Shown: positions 18,921 to 28,950, counted from the stretch's first letter. The stretch is 64,000 nucleotides of DNA from Actinomycetes bacterium (GCA_947383695.1 OX376642.1:1116001-1180000); one strand, 5' to 3'. Made by a program: numbers and translations. Notes: generated by a model from the sequence alone, not told the origin.

Positions 18921-20035
18921 GCCTGCACCACCTTTGCTAGCTCTTTACTTTGCAGCGTTAACCTAAACCGTCTGACAACTTCATAAGCAACAACGGAGCT
19001 CAGCAGAATTGAGCCCTGCATAATTACATAAGTTTCAGGTGCGATATCAATGAGTTCTAGCGCTCTTGAGCTCACTTCGAGGAATCCAAAAAGCAGGGCG
19101 CTAATTGCCATTCCTCCTGCAGAGTTTCGTCCAAGCAAGGCAACTGCAATTGCAGAGAAACCAATACCTGCGCGGAAACCAAGGTTGTATGAATGTGTTT
19201 GACCAAGAACTTCAGGCAAACCTGAAAGACCTGCAATTGCACCTGAGATAACAAGTGCAATAAAGGTCATCTTCTTAGAGTTAACTCCGCTGACACGTGC
19301 TGCAATTGGATTTAAACCAGATGCACGTAACTCAAAGCCAAAACGTGTGCGATTGACTACAAACCAGAAAATAAGTCCTAGAGCAACAGCAACAAAGAAC
19401 ATTCCATACACGCCGCCACCTGGCTGATCTTCAACACCAATCTTGCGAAGAAGTGGCATTAAATCTGGAATCTGTGCCGATGCAGGGAGCTCCTTTGTCT
19501 GAAGGTTGTTTGAGCCCTCTTCAATTAAGGCAAAGTGCTTAGACAACAAATATGCAGATAAGCCACCAGCTAATGCGTTAAGCATGATGGTCGAGATAAC
19601 CTCGTTCACACCACGCTTAACCTTCAAGTAAGCGGCGATCGCAGCCCATAATCCACCAAATGTCATCGCAACGATAAAGACCGCTGCAACATGTAACACC
19701 GGCGGCAGCACAAACATCGCTCCGATATAACAGCTAAATAGCGCACCTAAACGTAATTGACCTTCGACACCGATGTTAAAGAGACCGGCTCTAAAAGTAA
19801 CGGCGATCGCAATAGCTGCAATGTAATAAGGCGTAGCAGTGTTAACGACCTCCATAAGAGAGCCAGCCGTAGTGCCGAACTCCCACATGGTTTTGAAGGC
19901 ATCCATTGGAGATTTCTTACTTGCGATAACGGCAAGGCTAGAAATTAAAATTGAGAAGACCGCTGCAGCAAGTGGTGCCGCAATCGCTAAGCCAACCTTG
20001 CTAGGGCTGAGCTTTCTTGAAAGTGCGTTACTCAT
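18917..20035 (-). CDS. Nucleoside ABC transporter permease 1
   Basis: 372-aa BPD_transp_2 permease (NupP-like) with multiple membrane segments. The motif FRAGLFNIGVEGQLRLGALF matches the equivalent motif of permease 2, indicating an ancient duplicated heteromeric pair. It overlaps the ATPase gene and permease 2 by 4 nt each. Nucleoside specificity is inferred from the BMP-family binding protein and the cdd-deoA-add genes that follow. Confidence 0.88.
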   Translation of the reverse strand: MSNALSRKLSPSKVGLAIAAPLAAAVFSILISSLAVIASKKSPMDAFKTMWEFGTTAGSLMEVVNTATPYYIAAIAIAVTFRAGLFNIGVEGQLRLGALFSCYIGAMFVLPPVLHVAAVFIVAMTFGGLWAAIAAYLKVKRGVNEVISTIMLNALAGGLSAYLLSKHFALIEEGSNNLQTKELPASAQIPDLMPLLRKIGVEDQPGGGVYGMFFVAVALGLIFWFVVNRTRFGFELRASGLNPIAARVSGVNSKKMTFIALVISGAIAGLSGLPEVLGQTHSYNLGFRAGIGFSAIAVALLGRNSAGGMAISALLFGFLEVSSRALELIDIAPETYVIMQGSILLSSVVAYEVVRRFRLTLQSKELAKVVQA

Positions 20036-21537
20036 GCTGCACCTGTCATCGCTGAGCCCAGTTGCTCTGGGGTAGTTTTTGCAGGATCTAATTCAGCGGT
20101 AATTGCTCCACGCAACATAACCAGCAAACGATCAGACATTCCAATTAACTCTTCTAGATCAGCTGAGATAAGCACGATCGCCATTCCCTTTTCACGAGCT
20201 TTGCGAAGTACATCCCAGATAGCACCCTGTGCTCCAACATCTACGCCACGTGTTGGGTGAGATGCCACCAACAATGCAGGTGCCTTACTCATTTCGCGTC
20301 CAACAATAAACTTTTGCTGATTTCCACCAGAAAGAGCTGCTGCCAAGGTATCTGGTCCAGGTGCGCGAACATCAAACTCCTGCATGATTGTTCGGGTGCT
20401 TTCGATTGTTGCCTTTTTATCAATAACAAAGCCGCGCATAACAGGCTTACTGCGTTGGTGGCCAAGGATTCTGTTCTCCCACAACGGCGAGGTCATCATT
20501 AACGCTTGGCGCTGGCGATCTTCAGGAATCAATCCGATACCCAGATCATGACGATCTGCAACACTTAACTCATCAATTGATGTGCCATGAAATTCAATAG
20601 AACCGGTGTAATCACGAAGACCCATAATCGCTTCAACAAGTTCTGCCTGACCATTACCTTCAACACCTGCGATACCGACAACTTCTCCTGCATGCAGGTT
20701 GAAGGTGATATTTGAGAGCAGATCACGGCTACCTGTTGCAGTTGGTATGGAAACATCTTTAAGCGCCAAGGTGATCTCATCACGGCGGGTGTGTCCTAAT
20801 GTTGAAGGTTTTGGTAGCTCGCTACCAACCATGAGCTCAGCTAATTGGCGAGCGGTTACATCCTTTGATTTAACTTCGGCAACTGTTGCACCTTGTCGAA
20901 CAACGGTTACCTCGTCGGCAACGCGCAAAACCTCATCAAGCTTGTGAGAGATAAAGATGACCGCCATACCTTGAGCGCGTAAACCTTCGAGAGCTTGGAA
21001 AAGATCATCAACCTCTTGTGGAACCAATACAGCTGTTGGTTCATCAAAGATCAAAATATTTGCACCACGGAATAAGACCTTGAGAATTTCCACACGTTGG
21101 CGCTGTCCAACACCTAGCTCTTCAACCAAAACATCTGGATCTATATCTAGACCGTACTGCGCCGCCATTTCGACAACCTTTGCGCGAGCACCTGCAAAAT
21201 CAATTGTCGCTCCATGCTTTGGTTCAGAGCCCAAAATAATATTTTCAAGAACTGTGAAGTTGTCTGCCAACATAAAGTGTTGGTGGACCATTCCAATGCC
21301 GGCTTCAATTGCATCGTTGGGGTTCTTAAAGTGAACCTCTTTGCCATTTACTAAAATCTCGCCACTATCTGGGCGTTGCATGCCGTACAAAATCTTCATT
21401 ACCGTTGACTTACCAGCGCCATTTTCACCAACGAGTGCGTGCACAGTTCCAGTTTCAACCTTGATTGAAACATCCTTGTTCGCAATAACGCCTGGGAAGC
21501 GTTTCGTTATGTGTCGCAGTTCTACTGCTACAGACAC
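20032..21537 (-). CDS. Nucleoside ABC transporter ATP-binding protein (double NBD)
   Basis: 501 aa with two fused ATPase domains as in RbsA/NupO proteins. The first has Walker A GENGAGKST, signature ELGVGQRQRVE and Walker B ILIFDEPTAVL; the second has a degenerate Walker A (GVEGNGQAE, no GKS/T) and LSGGNQQK, as is normal for this subfamily. GTG start at 21537 is preceded by AAAGGAG. It follows the binding-protein gene after a strong hairpin terminator, so its expression probably depends on read-through. Confidence 0.92.
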   Translation of the reverse strand: MSVAVELRHITKRFPGVIANKDVSIKVETGTVHALVGENGAGKSTVMKILYGMQRPDSGEILVNGKEVHFKNPNDAIEAGIGMVHQHFMLADNFTVLENIILGSEPKHGATIDFAGARAKVVEMAAQYGLDIDPDVLVEELGVGQRQRVEILKVLFRGANILIFDEPTAVLVPQEVDDLFQALEGLRAQGMAVIFISHKLDEVLRVADEVTVVRQGATVAEVKSKDVTARQLAELMVGSELPKPSTLGHTRRDEITLALKDVSIPTATGSRDLLSNITFNLHAGEVVGIAGVEGNGQAELVEAIMGLRDYTGSIEFHGTSIDELSVADRHDLGIGLIPEDRQRQALMMTSPLWENRILGHQRSKPVMRGFVIDKKATIESTRTIMQEFDVRAPGPDTLAAALSGGNQQKFIVGREMSKAPALLVASHPTRGVDVGAQGAIWDVLRKAREKGMAIVLISADLEELIGMSDRLLVMLRGAITAELDPAKTTPEQLGSAMTGAA

Positions 21538-21565
21538 TTTGAGTCTCCTTTGACTAGCACCGCAT

Positions 21566-21616
21566 GAAAAACATTTGGCCCAACAAGGAGATCTAACTCC
21601 ATTGTTGGGCCAAATG
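21566..21616 (-). terminator. Hairpin terminator/attenuator after the nucleoside binding-protein gene
   Basis: A near-perfect stem of ATTTGGCCCAACAA with its complement, extended by an inner GGAG/CTCC pair, is followed on the minus strand by a run of five T. It lies between the binding protein (stop at 21645) and the ATPase (start 21537) in the same operon. Confidence 0.8.
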
Positions 21617-21644
21617 CCACTTTCTAATTCAATTCCTCAAAGCT

Positions 21645-22694
21645 TTATGGCTTTGTTGGAACCTTGATCTTTCCTGACTTGATTGCAGCTGCAGCCTTAT
21701 CGATCTGAGCCTTGTACTTGTTGATGTATCCACCTGAGTAAGAAACGCCAACACCATCAAGTGAGAGGTTGTATACGCGACCGTAGATACCTGACTCATC
21801 AAGAACGTCGTTAACTGATGAACCAGCAACAGCTGTTGCGATTACATCGTAAACAGCGCGGTCAACACGCTTGATCATTGATGTGAGCATGTTCTTCTTC
21901 TCAGCTGCTGAAGCTGTTAGGTACTGATCAGAGTCAACTCCGATAGTCCAAACCTTCTTGCCAGCCTTTGCAGCATCTGCTGCAGCTGCGAAGTTACCCG
22001 CACCTGAACCACCTGCTGCTGAGTAGATAACATCGATACCCTTATCGATCATTCCCTTAGCAATAACCTTTGCCTTAGCTGGGTCATTGAAACCACCGAA
22101 ATCAGGTGGCTCTGTAACGTACTTGACGTCAACAGTTGCTGACTTCTTTGTTGCCTTAACACCAGCAACGAATCCAGCTTCAAACTTCTGTAGTAGTGGA
22201 ATACGAACTCCACCGATGTATCCGATCTTTCCTGACTTTGATGCAAGTGCTGCTGCAACGCCAGCTAGGTATGAACCCTGCTCTTCAGCGAATACAAGAC
22301 CTGCAACGTTCAGTAGATCTACTGATGCATCATCGATGATTCCGAACTGTGTGTTTGGATAATCTGATGCAACCTTCTTGATTGGTCCTGCGTAGAGGAA
22401 ACCAACAGCGATGATTGGGTTGTATCCAGCCTTTGCTAGCAAGCGGAGCTTGTCTTCGCGCTCTGAATCTGAACCAGTTGTAACTGTTACTTCCTTAGCT
22501 GCAACACCAAACTTCTTCTTTGCTGCATCAAGACCTGCTGCTGCTGAGTCGTTGAATGACTTATCGCCACGACCACCGATGTCATAAGCAAGGCCTACTT
22601 TTACCTTTGTTGCCGCTGTTGCTGGAGCGACAAAAGCTGTCGCTACTAGAACAGATGCAGCAACAACTGCTACAAGACGAAATACTTTCTTCAA
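21645..22694 (-). CDS. BMP-family nucleoside-binding protein
   Basis: 349-aa substrate-binding protein of the BmpA/Med family, which captures nucleosides. A Sec signal (MKKVFR, hydrophobic core, cleavage near ATAA about residue 27) is clear, but there is no lipobox cysteine. Typical BMP segments follow: DIGGRGDKSFND, GVRIPLLQKFEAGF, IYSAAGGSGAG and TIGVDSDQY. Start is TTG at 22694 with GGAGG four bases upstream. The gene opens the operon of importer plus cdd-deoA-add-P450. Confidence 0.9.
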   Translation of the reverse strand: MKKVFRLVAVVAASVLVATAFVAPATAATKVKVGLAYDIGGRGDKSFNDSAAAGLDAAKKKFGVAAKEVTVTTGSDSEREDKLRLLAKAGYNPIIAVGFLYAGPIKKVASDYPNTQFGIIDDASVDLLNVAGLVFAEEQGSYLAGVAAALASKSGKIGYIGGVRIPLLQKFEAGFVAGVKATKKSATVDVKYVTEPPDFGGFNDPAKAKVIAKGMIDKGIDVIYSAAGGSGAGNFAAAADAAKAGKKVWTIGVDSDQYLTASAAEKKNMLTSMIKRVDRAVYDVIATAVAGSSVNDVLDESGIYGRVYNLSLDGVGVSYSGGYINKYKAQIDKAAAAIKSGKIKVPTKP

Positions 22695-22769
22695 TTTTCC
22701 TCCAAGGATTCAAGGGGATCTTCAATAACAGCTTTTTAAAGGCAATTAAGGAAGCTTTGTGTAATCGCG

Positions 22770-22799
22770 AGCCTATTACTTGCCTATGAATAAACTCAA
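22770..22799 (-). promoter_or_regulatory. Probable promoter of nucleoside uptake operon
   Basis: On the minus strand TTGAGT (22799-22794) and TAGGCT (22775-22770) are separated by 18 nt, placing the transcript start roughly 65-70 nt before the TTG start codon. Unlike many genes here this one has a real leader with a good Shine-Dalgarno. The rest of the 22695-22877 gap holds the trpS terminator and nothing else I recognise. Confidence 0.45.
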
Positions 22800-22839
22800 C
22801 ACGCTGAGGCTGATTTTGATGTCAGGGGTGTAACGTTTT

Positions 22840-22866
22840 GGAAAACTCTCAACCCTTAGTTGAGGT
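22840..22866 (-). terminator. Probable trpS terminator
   Basis: CTCAAC and GTTGAG form a 6-bp stem with a five-base loop just after trpS, followed on the minus strand by AGTTTT. The stem is short, so efficiency is uncertain. Confidence 0.45.
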
Positions 22867-22877
22867 GGCAGGGTTAA

Positions 22878-23876
22878 TTACTTCACTAAACCCAGGTTTT
22901 TATAGGTATCTGACAGGGTTGAGCTGGCAACTACCCGAGCTTTTTCCGCACCCTCGTGCAGGAGGTCTATCAGGTGCTTCTCATCCTCGAGCAGCTCTAG
23001 CGCCTTTGAGCGAATAGGGCGTAGGTATTCAACGACAACCTCGGCTACGGCACCCTTGAAATCACCATATCCCTTGCCCTCAAACTCATTTTCTAGATCT
23101 GCGATTGATCGGCCAGATAGTGATGAATGAATCGTCAATAAATTACTAATGCCAGGCTTTTCTTTTTCATCAAACTTAACTTCGCGGCCCGCATCTGTTG
23201 CAGCGCTCTTAATCTTCTTTGTATTTGCCTCTGGTGTATCCATGATTTCTAGAACACCCGCAACCGAGCCCGATGATTTACTCATCTTTGCGGTTGGCTC
23301 TTGTAGATCGTAAATCTTTGCTCCCGCCTTCAAAATATAACCTTCTGGCAATCTAAAGGTTTCACCGAAGCGAGAGTTAAAGCGAGTAGCTAAATCACGT
23401 GTTAATTCGATGTGCTGGCGTTGATCTTCACCAACCGGAACATAATGTGCTTGGTACAAAAGAATGTCTGCAGCTTGCAACATCGGATACGTGAAAAGTC
23501 CAACACGTGCACTATCTGCTCCACCCTTTGCAGACTTATCTTTGAACTGCGTCATGCGACTTGCCTCGCCAAAACCTGCAAGGCACTCCATGATCCAACC
23601 CAATTGATTGTGTTCTGCAACATGTGATTGCACAAAAAGTGTTGATTTTTCAGGTGAAATTCCTAGTGCGATTAATTGGGCAGCAGATGCCAAGGTGCGC
23701 TTTCTAAAGAGCGCAGGTTCGATCTCGCCAGTTAATGCATGCAGATCAACGATGCAGTAAAAGGCATCATTGCCATCTTGAAGCTCTACCCATTGCTTAA
23801 GGGCACCTAAGTAATTACCCAGGTGGAAGGAGTCGCTAGTTGGCTGAATGCCTGAAAGAACTCGCTTCTGTGTCAT
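22878..23876 (-). CDS. trpS: Tryptophan--tRNA ligase
   Basis: 332-aa class I aminoacyl-tRNA synthetase charging tRNA-Trp. The N-terminal [18 protein letters not shown] contains the HIGH-type motif (FHLGN) and AKMSKSSGS is the KMSKS loop. Length is standard for bacterial TrpRS. It follows the CorC-like gene by 13 nt on the same strand; no clear promoter in the gap, so it may be co-transcribed. Confidence 0.96.
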   Translation of the reverse strand: MTQKRVLSGIQPTSDSFHLGNYLGALKQWVELQDGNDAFYCIVDLHALTGEIEPALFRKRTLASAAQLIALGISPEKSTLFVQSHVAEHNQLGWIMECLAGFGEASRMTQFKDKSAKGGADSARVGLFTYPMLQAADILLYQAHYVPVGEDQRQHIELTRDLATRFNSRFGETFRLPEGYILKAGAKIYDLQEPTAKMSKSSGSVAGVLEIMDTPEANTKKIKSAATDAGREVKFDEKEKPGISNLLTIHSSLSGRSIADLENEFEGKGYGDFKGAVAEVVVEYLRPIRSKALELLEDEKHLIDLLHEGAEKARVVASSTLSDTYKNLGLVK

Positions 23877-23889
23877 GGGCGTAATTCTT

Positions 23890-25191
23890 TCACACAGATG
23901 CTGTTCGCGAGATCAATAACTGCCCCGCGCGCTTGCCTTCCATGGTTAATACAGTGATTCGAATGCCATTTACGTTCACCACATCATGAACCTGCGGAAT
24001 TCGACCCAAGAAGTGCATGACAAAACCGCTGGCGGTCTCGTATGGACCTTCAGGGATATCCAGCTTTGTCTCTTCAATTAAATCCTCAATTGAAATCAAG
24101 CCATCAACTTCAAAATCTCCGGTGCGCTCTTCTAGCGAAACCTCGCTGTCATGCTCATCGTATTCATCGCGAATATCGCCAATAAGCACTTCTACAAGGT
24201 CTTCAAGGGTCACGATTCCATCGGTGCCACCGTACTCATCTAAAACGATTGCAAGGTGCTGACCTTGTGTACGCATCTCTGAAAGGGCAGGCAAAACACC
24301 CTTCGTTCCAGGTAAGTACATAATGTTTCTGACGAGTTCAACAATCTTGGTGCTCTTATTTGCAAGAGATGTATCCAAAAGATCGCGAACGTGAATAAAG
24401 CCAACAACCTCATCAGAGGAGCCACGAACAACTGGGTACCGTGAATGTGCCTTATCGACGGCAAGTTCAATCGCCTTGCCAACGGTCAATGAAGCATCCA
24501 TGAAATCAACTTCGGTGCGCGGAACCATAACCTCGTGGACCTGTCGTTCAGAGGCGTTAAATACTTCTTCAACGATGTCACGTTCTTCATCAGATAAAGC
24601 GGCATGGCCCGTAACAAGATCCAGCAACTCTTCTTCAGACATCTGCGAGCGCTGCTCCTTGGGATCGACACCAAAGGCGCGAACAACAAAATCGGTCGAC
24701 TTAGAAAGCAACCAAATAATTGGGCGGAAGATATTTGCCACAATATTGATGATTCCGGCTGTCGTCATAGCAATCTCTTCAGCTCTAAAGAGAGCCACAC
24801 GCTTTGGAACTAACTCACCAAAGACCAATGAGAAGTAAGCAATAACTAATGTAACGCCGATAAGGGAAACAGTGGTTGCCCACCCTGTTGCAAGACCCAA
24901 TGACTCAAGCCATGGAATTACATAATCACCAAGTTGATCAGCACCTAAGGCCGCTGAGAGAAAACCGCTGACAGTTACACCAATTTGAACCGCAGCTAGT
25001 AGTCGGTTGGGGTGTTCTGCAAGGGCGGCGACGCGAGCGCCACGTTTTCCACGGGATGCGATTTGGCGAACCTGGCTATCTCGAAGTGAGATCAATGCAA
25101 TTTCTGCAGCAACAAAGAAGGCGGCCAGAATAATCAAGCCGGCGATCGTCGCTAAGTCAGCGATCAGGGCTGCCAACGAGGGAGGTTCCAT
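23890..25191 (-). CDS. CNNM/CorC-type membrane protein (DUF21 and CBS domains)
   Basis: 433 aa: N-terminal DUF21 domain with about four membrane helices (residues 1-190; [23 protein letters not shown]), a CBS pair (about 215-340; [31 protein letters not shown]) and a C-terminal CorC_HlyC domain. Members are implicated in Mg/Co handling; the frequent 'hemolysin' label is historical. ATG at 25191 is chosen over an upstream start since TATACT lies at -15 to -10, giving a leader of only a few bases. Confidence 0.88.
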   Translation of the reverse strand: MEPPSLAALIADLATIAGLIILAAFFVAAEIALISLRDSQVRQIASRGKRGARVAALAEHPNRLLAAVQIGVTVSGFLSAALGADQLGDYVIPWLESLGLATGWATTVSLIGVTLVIAYFSLVFGELVPKRVALFRAEEIAMTTAGIINIVANIFRPIIWLLSKSTDFVVRAFGVDPKEQRSQMSEEELLDLVTGHAALSDEERDIVEEVFNASERQVHEVMVPRTEVDFMDASLTVGKAIELAVDKAHSRYPVVRGSSDEVVGFIHVRDLLDTSLANKSTKIVELVRNIMYLPGTKGVLPALSEMRTQGQHLAIVLDEYGGTDGIVTLEDLVEVLIGDIRDEYDEHDSEVSLEERTGDFEVDGLISIEDLIEETKLDIPEGPYETASGFVMHFLGRIPQVHDVVNVNGIRITVLTMEGKRAGQLLISRTASV

Positions 25192-25200
25192 TATGTGAGA

Positions 25201-25206
25201 AGTATA
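25201..25206 (-). promoter_or_regulatory. -10 element upstream of CorC-like gene
   Basis: TATACT on the minus strand at -15 to -10 from the ATG at 25191. Predicted transcript start is within about 3 nt of the start codon. Confidence 0.45.
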
Positions 25207-25265
25207 CGATCTCACAACCGCGCCGCGAAGCGAGATCTTCCCTTATAGGGGGTTTACGCGTAATC

Positions 25266-25345
25266 TTCGAGCGTTGGCCAACCGGCCATCACCTTCATCC
25301 ACGGACCGTCGGGCACGTACCTGCCCGGAGAAGGAGAGCAATCTC
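25266..25345 (+). ncRNA. Candidate msiK RNA leader (5' UTR structure)
   Basis: The leader before the MsiK-type ATPase contains a GTTGGCCAAC/GGCC palindromic stretch (about 25273-25287) and a perfect 6-bp hairpin CGGGCA-loop-TGCCCG (25310-25327) directly followed by the Shine-Dalgarno GAAGGAGAG. A TAATCT (25260-25265) with TTCCCT 17 nt upstream could be its promoter. A conserved 'msiK RNA' motif is known from 5' UTRs of actinobacterial msiK genes; identity is inferred from this position and the hairpin next to the ribosome-binding site, not from an alignment. Confidence 0.5.
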
Positions 25346-26425
25346 ATGGCATCAGTAGTTTTTGATGGCGCATCACGTATCTATCCAGGAACAACAGCAC
25401 CTGCAGTCGACAAGTTAAATCTCACCGTTAATGATGGAGAGTTTTTAGTTCTTGTTGGTCCATCAGGTTGCGGTAAGTCAACATCACTTCGTATGTTGGC
25501 AGGACTCGAAGAGATCGATGGCGGCAGAATTTTAATTGGCGATCGCGACGTTACAAATGTTGCACCAAAGGATCGCGATATTGCGATGGTGTTCCAGTCA
25601 TACGCACTGTATCCACACATGACAGTTGCAGAGAACATGGGCTTCGCACTAAAGATCGCAGGAACTCCAAAGGAAGAGCGCGATCGTCGTGTTCTAGAAG
25701 CTGCAAAGTTGCTTGACCTTGAGCCATACCTAGAGCGCAAGCCAAAGGCTCTTTCAGGTGGACAACGTCAGCGCGTTGCAATGGGTCGCGCAATTGTTCG
25801 CGAACCTCAGGTATTCCTTATGGATGAGCCACTATCTAACCTTGATGCGAAGTTGCGTGTAGCAACTCGTACACAGATCGCTGCATTGCAGCGTCGTCTA
25901 GGAATCACAACTGTTTATGTAACTCACGACCAGGTTGAAGCTATGACGATGGGCGATCGCGTTGCAGTTCTTAAGGATGGCTTGCTACAGCAAGTTGATA
26001 CTCCTCGTAACCTTTATGACAACCCAGCAAATGCTTTCGTTGCAGGCTTCATCGGATCCCCTGCGATGAACCTACTTATTGCACCTGTTGAAGGTGGCAA
26101 GGCAAAGCTTGGCGATCTAGCTATCGATGTTCCTGCAGCTGCTGGTTCATCTGTAACTGTTGGTGTTCGTCCAGAAGGCTTCACACCTTCATCTAAGGGC
26201 TTCCATGTTCTTGTTGAAGTTGTTGAAGAGCTTGGTTCAGATGCTTTCGTTTACGGAAAGCCAGCTGATGCCAGCGTTAAGTTTGCTAACGCTTCAGATG
26301 AAGGCGCACAGGTAATTGTTCGCTGGGATCCAAAGAACCCTCCAAAGCCTGGTGACACAATCACCGTTGAGGCTGTTAAGGGCGCGGTTCACCTATTTAA
26401 CTCAACAACGGGTGAGCGCATCTAA
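25346..26425 (+). CDS. msiK: Multiple-sugar ABC transporter ATPase (MsiK/UgpC-like)
   Basis: 359-aa ATPase: Walker [11 protein letters not shown]-loop QSYALYPHM, signature LSGGQRQRV, Walker B VFLMDEP, H-loop VTHDQ, then a C-terminal TOBE/regulatory domain (about residues 235-359, VGVRPEGF). It stands alone without permeases, as is usual for MsiK, which energises several carbohydrate importers encoded elsewhere. ATG at 25346 follows GAAGGAGAG; the longer opening from 25274 runs through the leader structure and is rejected. Confidence 0.9.
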   Translation: MASVVFDGASRIYPGTTAPAVDKLNLTVNDGEFLVLVGPSGCGKSTSLRMLAGLEEIDGGRILIGDRDVTNVAPKDRDIAMVFQSYALYPHMTVAENMGFALKIAGTPKEERDRRVLEAAKLLDLEPYLERKPKALSGGQRQRVAMGRAIVREPQVFLMDEPLSNLDAKLRVATRTQIAALQRRLGITTVYVTHDQVEAMTMGDRVAVLKDGLLQQVDTPRNLYDNPANAFVAGFIGSPAMNLLIAPVEGGKAKLGDLAIDVPAAAGSSVTVGVRPEGFTPSSKGFHVLVEVVEELGSDAFVYGKPADASVKFANASDEGAQVIVRWDPKNPPKPGDTITVEAVKGAVHLFNSTTGERI

Positions 26426-26437
26426 TACGGATTAAGT

Positions 26438-26476
26438 AAAAAACCCGCGGGAGCCATTGGCTGCCGCGGGTTTTTT
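26438..26476. terminator. Bidirectional terminator between msiK and icd
   Basis: A-rich/CCCGCGG stem, 13-nt loop, CCGCGGG/T-run: AAAAAACCCGCGG pairs perfectly with CCGCGGGTTTTTT, giving U-runs on both strands for the two convergent genes. Confidence 0.92.
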
Positions 26477-26491
26477 ATTACTTTTAAAGCT

Positions 26492-27706
26492 TTATGCCAT
26501 TGCCTTCTTGAGGTTCTCATCGATTGAGTTCAAGAACTCTTGTGTTGTTTGGTATGGCGCATCCTTTGAGATCAGAAGTGACAAATCCTTTGTCATCTTT
26601 CCTTGCTCAACGGTTTCAATACATACACGCTCAAGAGTTGCGCAGAACTTTGCAAGCTCAGCGTTGTTATCAAGCTTTGCACGGTGTGCAAGACCCTGTG
26701 TCCACGCAAAGATTGAGGCGATTGGGTTTGTTGAAGTCGCCTTACCTGCTTGGTGATCGCGGTAGTGACGTGTCACAGTTCCGTGAGCAGCCTCTGATTC
26801 GCAGATCTTTCCATCTGGTGTCATCAATACAGATGTCATCAATCCAAGTGAGCCGTAACCCTGTGCAACGGTGTCTGATTGAACATCGCCGTCGTAGTTC
26901 TTACATGCCCAGACGTAGCCACCTTCCATACGCAATGACATAGCAACCATGTCATCGATCAAGCGGTGCTCGTACCAAATACCTGCTGCATCAAACTGGG
27001 CCTTGAACTCTGCCTGGTAGATCTCTTCAAAGATGTCCTTGAAGCGACCATCGTAAGCCTTAAGAATTGTGTTCTTAGTGGATAGGTACACAGGGAACTT
27101 ACGGAGTAATCCGTAGTTCAAAGATGCACGAGCAAAGTCGCGAATTGAATCATCGACGTTGTACATAGCCATTGCAACACCTGAAGATTCAAAGTTGAAA
27201 ACCTCAGTGTTGATTGGTGCTGATCCATCTTCAGGAACAAATGAGATTGTTAGCTTTCCTGGACCTGGAACCTTGAAATCTGTTGCACGGTACTGATCAC
27301 CAAATGCGTGACGACCGATAACGATTGGCTTTGTCCAGTGAGGAACCAAACGAGGAACGTTGCTGATGATGATTGGCTCACGGAAGATAACTCCACCAAG
27401 GATGTTGCGGATAGTTCCGTTAGGAGACTTCCACATCTTCTTAAGACCAAACTCAGTTACGCGAGCCTCATCGGGGGTGATAGTTGCACACTTAATTCCG
27501 ACACCATGCTTTTGGATGGCGCGAGCTGAATCAATAGTTACCTGATCATCTGTTGCATCGCGGTGTTCCATGCCCAAGTCGTAGTACTCGAGGTTTACAT
27601 CTAGGTAAGGCAGAATCAATGAATCCTTGATGAACTGCCACATGATGCGTGTCATCTCATCGCCATCGAGTTCGACGACTGTGCCCGTTACTTTGATCTT
27701 GCTCAT
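26492..27706 (-). CDS. icd: NADP-dependent isocitrate dehydrogenase
   Basis: 404-aa homodimeric isocitrate dehydrogenase of the eukaryote-like subfamily II, oxidising isocitrate to 2-oxoglutarate and making NADPH. Conserved segments include [25 protein letters not shown] and the [23 protein letters not shown] region near the C-terminus. Start ATG at 27706 is preceded by AAGAGGAAACA. It follows mdh by 27 nt, forming a two-gene TCA-cycle operon. Confidence 0.95.
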   Translation of the reverse strand: MSKIKVTGTVVELDGDEMTRIMWQFIKDSLILPYLDVNLEYYDLGMEHRDATDDQVTIDSARAIQKHGVGIKCATITPDEARVTEFGLKKMWKSPNGTIRNILGGVIFREPIIISNVPRLVPHWTKPIVIGRHAFGDQYRATDFKVPGPGKLTISFVPEDGSAPINTEVFNFESSGVAMAMYNVDDSIRDFARASLNYGLLRKFPVYLSTKNTILKAYDGRFKDIFEEIYQAEFKAQFDAAGIWYEHRLIDDMVAMSLRMEGGYVWACKNYDGDVQSDTVAQGYGSLGLMTSVLMTPDGKICESEAAHGTVTRHYRDHQAGKATSTNPIASIFAWTQGLAHRAKLDNNAELAKFCATLERVCIETVEQGKMTKDLSLLISKDAPYQTTQEFLNSIDENLKKAMA

Positions 27707-27733
27707 TGTTTCCTCTTTCCTAGAGTGCTCCGA

Positions 27734-28684
27734 TTAGAGAGTTTGAACATCTGCTTGTTTTGCACGAACCGCTTCAGCTGCTTCCTTAAGGGCTGCAACT
27801 TCTGTATCGGTCAATGTGCCTTCTACAACCTTCTTCACACCAGTGCGACCGATCTCGGCTTCTACGCCAAGGTACACACCAGAAATTCCGTACTCGCCAT
27901 CAACCCATGCACATACAGGCATAACCGCGCCTGAATCTTCAATAACAGCCTTTGCCATACGTGCTGCTGCTGCAGATGGTGCGTAGTAAGCAGAACCTGT
28001 CTTAAGAAGAGCAACAACTTCTGCTCCACCATTGCGTGTGCGATCAACAAGATCAGCGATCTCTTCTTGAGACAGCAGATCACTCAGTGGCTTGCCATCA
28101 ACTGTGCAACGACTTGGAACTGGAACCATTGTGTCGCCATGTGAACCAAGAGTTAATGTCTTTACAGCTGCAACCTTTACACCGAGCTTTTCAGCGACGA
28201 AGTTTGTGAAGCGAGCCGTGTCCAGCATTCCTGCCTGACCCATTACGCGATTCTTTGGAAACTTTGTTGCGATCTGTGCCAAAGCTGTCATCTCATCAAG
28301 TGGGTTTGAAACCACGATGATGACAGCGTTGGGAGAATGCTTTGCAATGTTTTCAGCAACACCGCGAACGATGCCAGCGTTAACACCAATTAAATCCATG
28401 CGGCTCATGCCAGGCTTGCGTGGAAGTCCTGCAGTAATGACAACTACATCTGAGTTAGCGGTTGCTTCATATCCAGCACCTTCAGGAGTTGTTGTTGCCC
28501 CGATGATCTTTGTTTCAAATCCCTCGATAGAACGGGATTGATTCATGTCTAGAGCTAAACCTTCTGACTTACCTTCGAGGATGTCAGTCAAAACTACGGT
28601 ATCGAAAACATCATATTCAGCTAAACGAAGAGCTGTTGTTGAACCGTAGAAACCTGCACCGACTACTGTGACTTTGCCACCCAT
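27734..28684 (-). CDS. mdh: Malate dehydrogenase (lactate dehydrogenase-like type)
   Basis: 316 aa. N-terminal KVTVVGAGFYGSTTA is the NAD loop; GLPRKPGMSR carries the two substrate-binding arginines that select malate, and TLGSHGDTMVP contains the catalytic His. The overall pattern is the LDH-like tetrameric MDH class, not the mitochondrial/cytosolic type common in many actinobacteria. ATG at 28684 is preferred because GGAG lies 6 nt upstream and the glycine-loop strand begins directly after it; the longer opening adds 12 unlikely residues. Confidence 0.92.
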   Translation of the reverse strand: MGGKVTVVGAGFYGSTTALRLAEYDVFDTVVLTDILEGKSEGLALDMNQSRSIEGFETKIIGATTTPEGAGYEATANSDVVVITAGLPRKPGMSRMDLIGVNAGIVRGVAENIAKHSPNAVIIVVSNPLDEMTALAQIATKFPKNRVMGQAGMLDTARFTNFVAEKLGVKVAAVKTLTLGSHGDTMVPVPSRCTVDGKPLSDLLSQEEIADLVDRTRNGGAEVVALLKTGSAYYAPSAAAARMAKAVIEDSGAVMPVCAWVDGEYGISGVYLGVEAEIGRTGVKKVVEGTLTDTEVAALKEAAEAVRAKQADVQTL

Positions 28685-28722
28685 CGTGACTCCATTCATG
28701 GCTGATTGCGAATGGGGCAACT

Positions 28723-28950
28723 CTACCGCCCGCGAGGAAGTGCAATTGCCAGCACAAAAAGTGCAATCGCTATTGCAAGCGGAAGATAAAACTCAATGCG
28801 ACGGAAATCTCGAGATTTGAGAGCCACGCCCATGGTTCCTGCCGCTATAAAAAGTGATCCGCCTCGCACTATGCCGAGAACTCCTAAAACCACTCCGGTC
28901 AGGACTAATCCATAACTTACAAGGCTTAGCAGGCGATTACTTAGCTGCAT
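28723..28950 (-). CDS. DUF3017-type small membrane protein
   Basis: 75 aa with three hydrophobic segments (about 9-27, 31-43 and 54-70) separated by short basic stretches (KSRDFRR). Function unknown. A protein of this size and topology (DUF3017) is regularly found between folD and mdh in actinobacteria, and here too it overlaps folD by 10 nt and precedes mdh. The family assignment rests on this context plus the membrane pattern. Confidence 0.7.
   Translation of the reverse strand: MQLSNRLLSLVSYGLVLTGVVLGVLGIVRGGSLFIAAGTMGVALKSRDFRRIEFYLPLAIAIALFVLAIALPRGR

Noticed and set aside
20032-21537. Degenerate second Walker A in the nucleoside ATPase as unusual
   Set aside because: Loss of GKS/T in the second domain is standard for the RbsA/NupO-type double ATPases.
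23890-25191. Hemolysin
   Set aside because: The family name is historical; DUF21, CBS and CorC_HlyC domains point to ion homeostasis.
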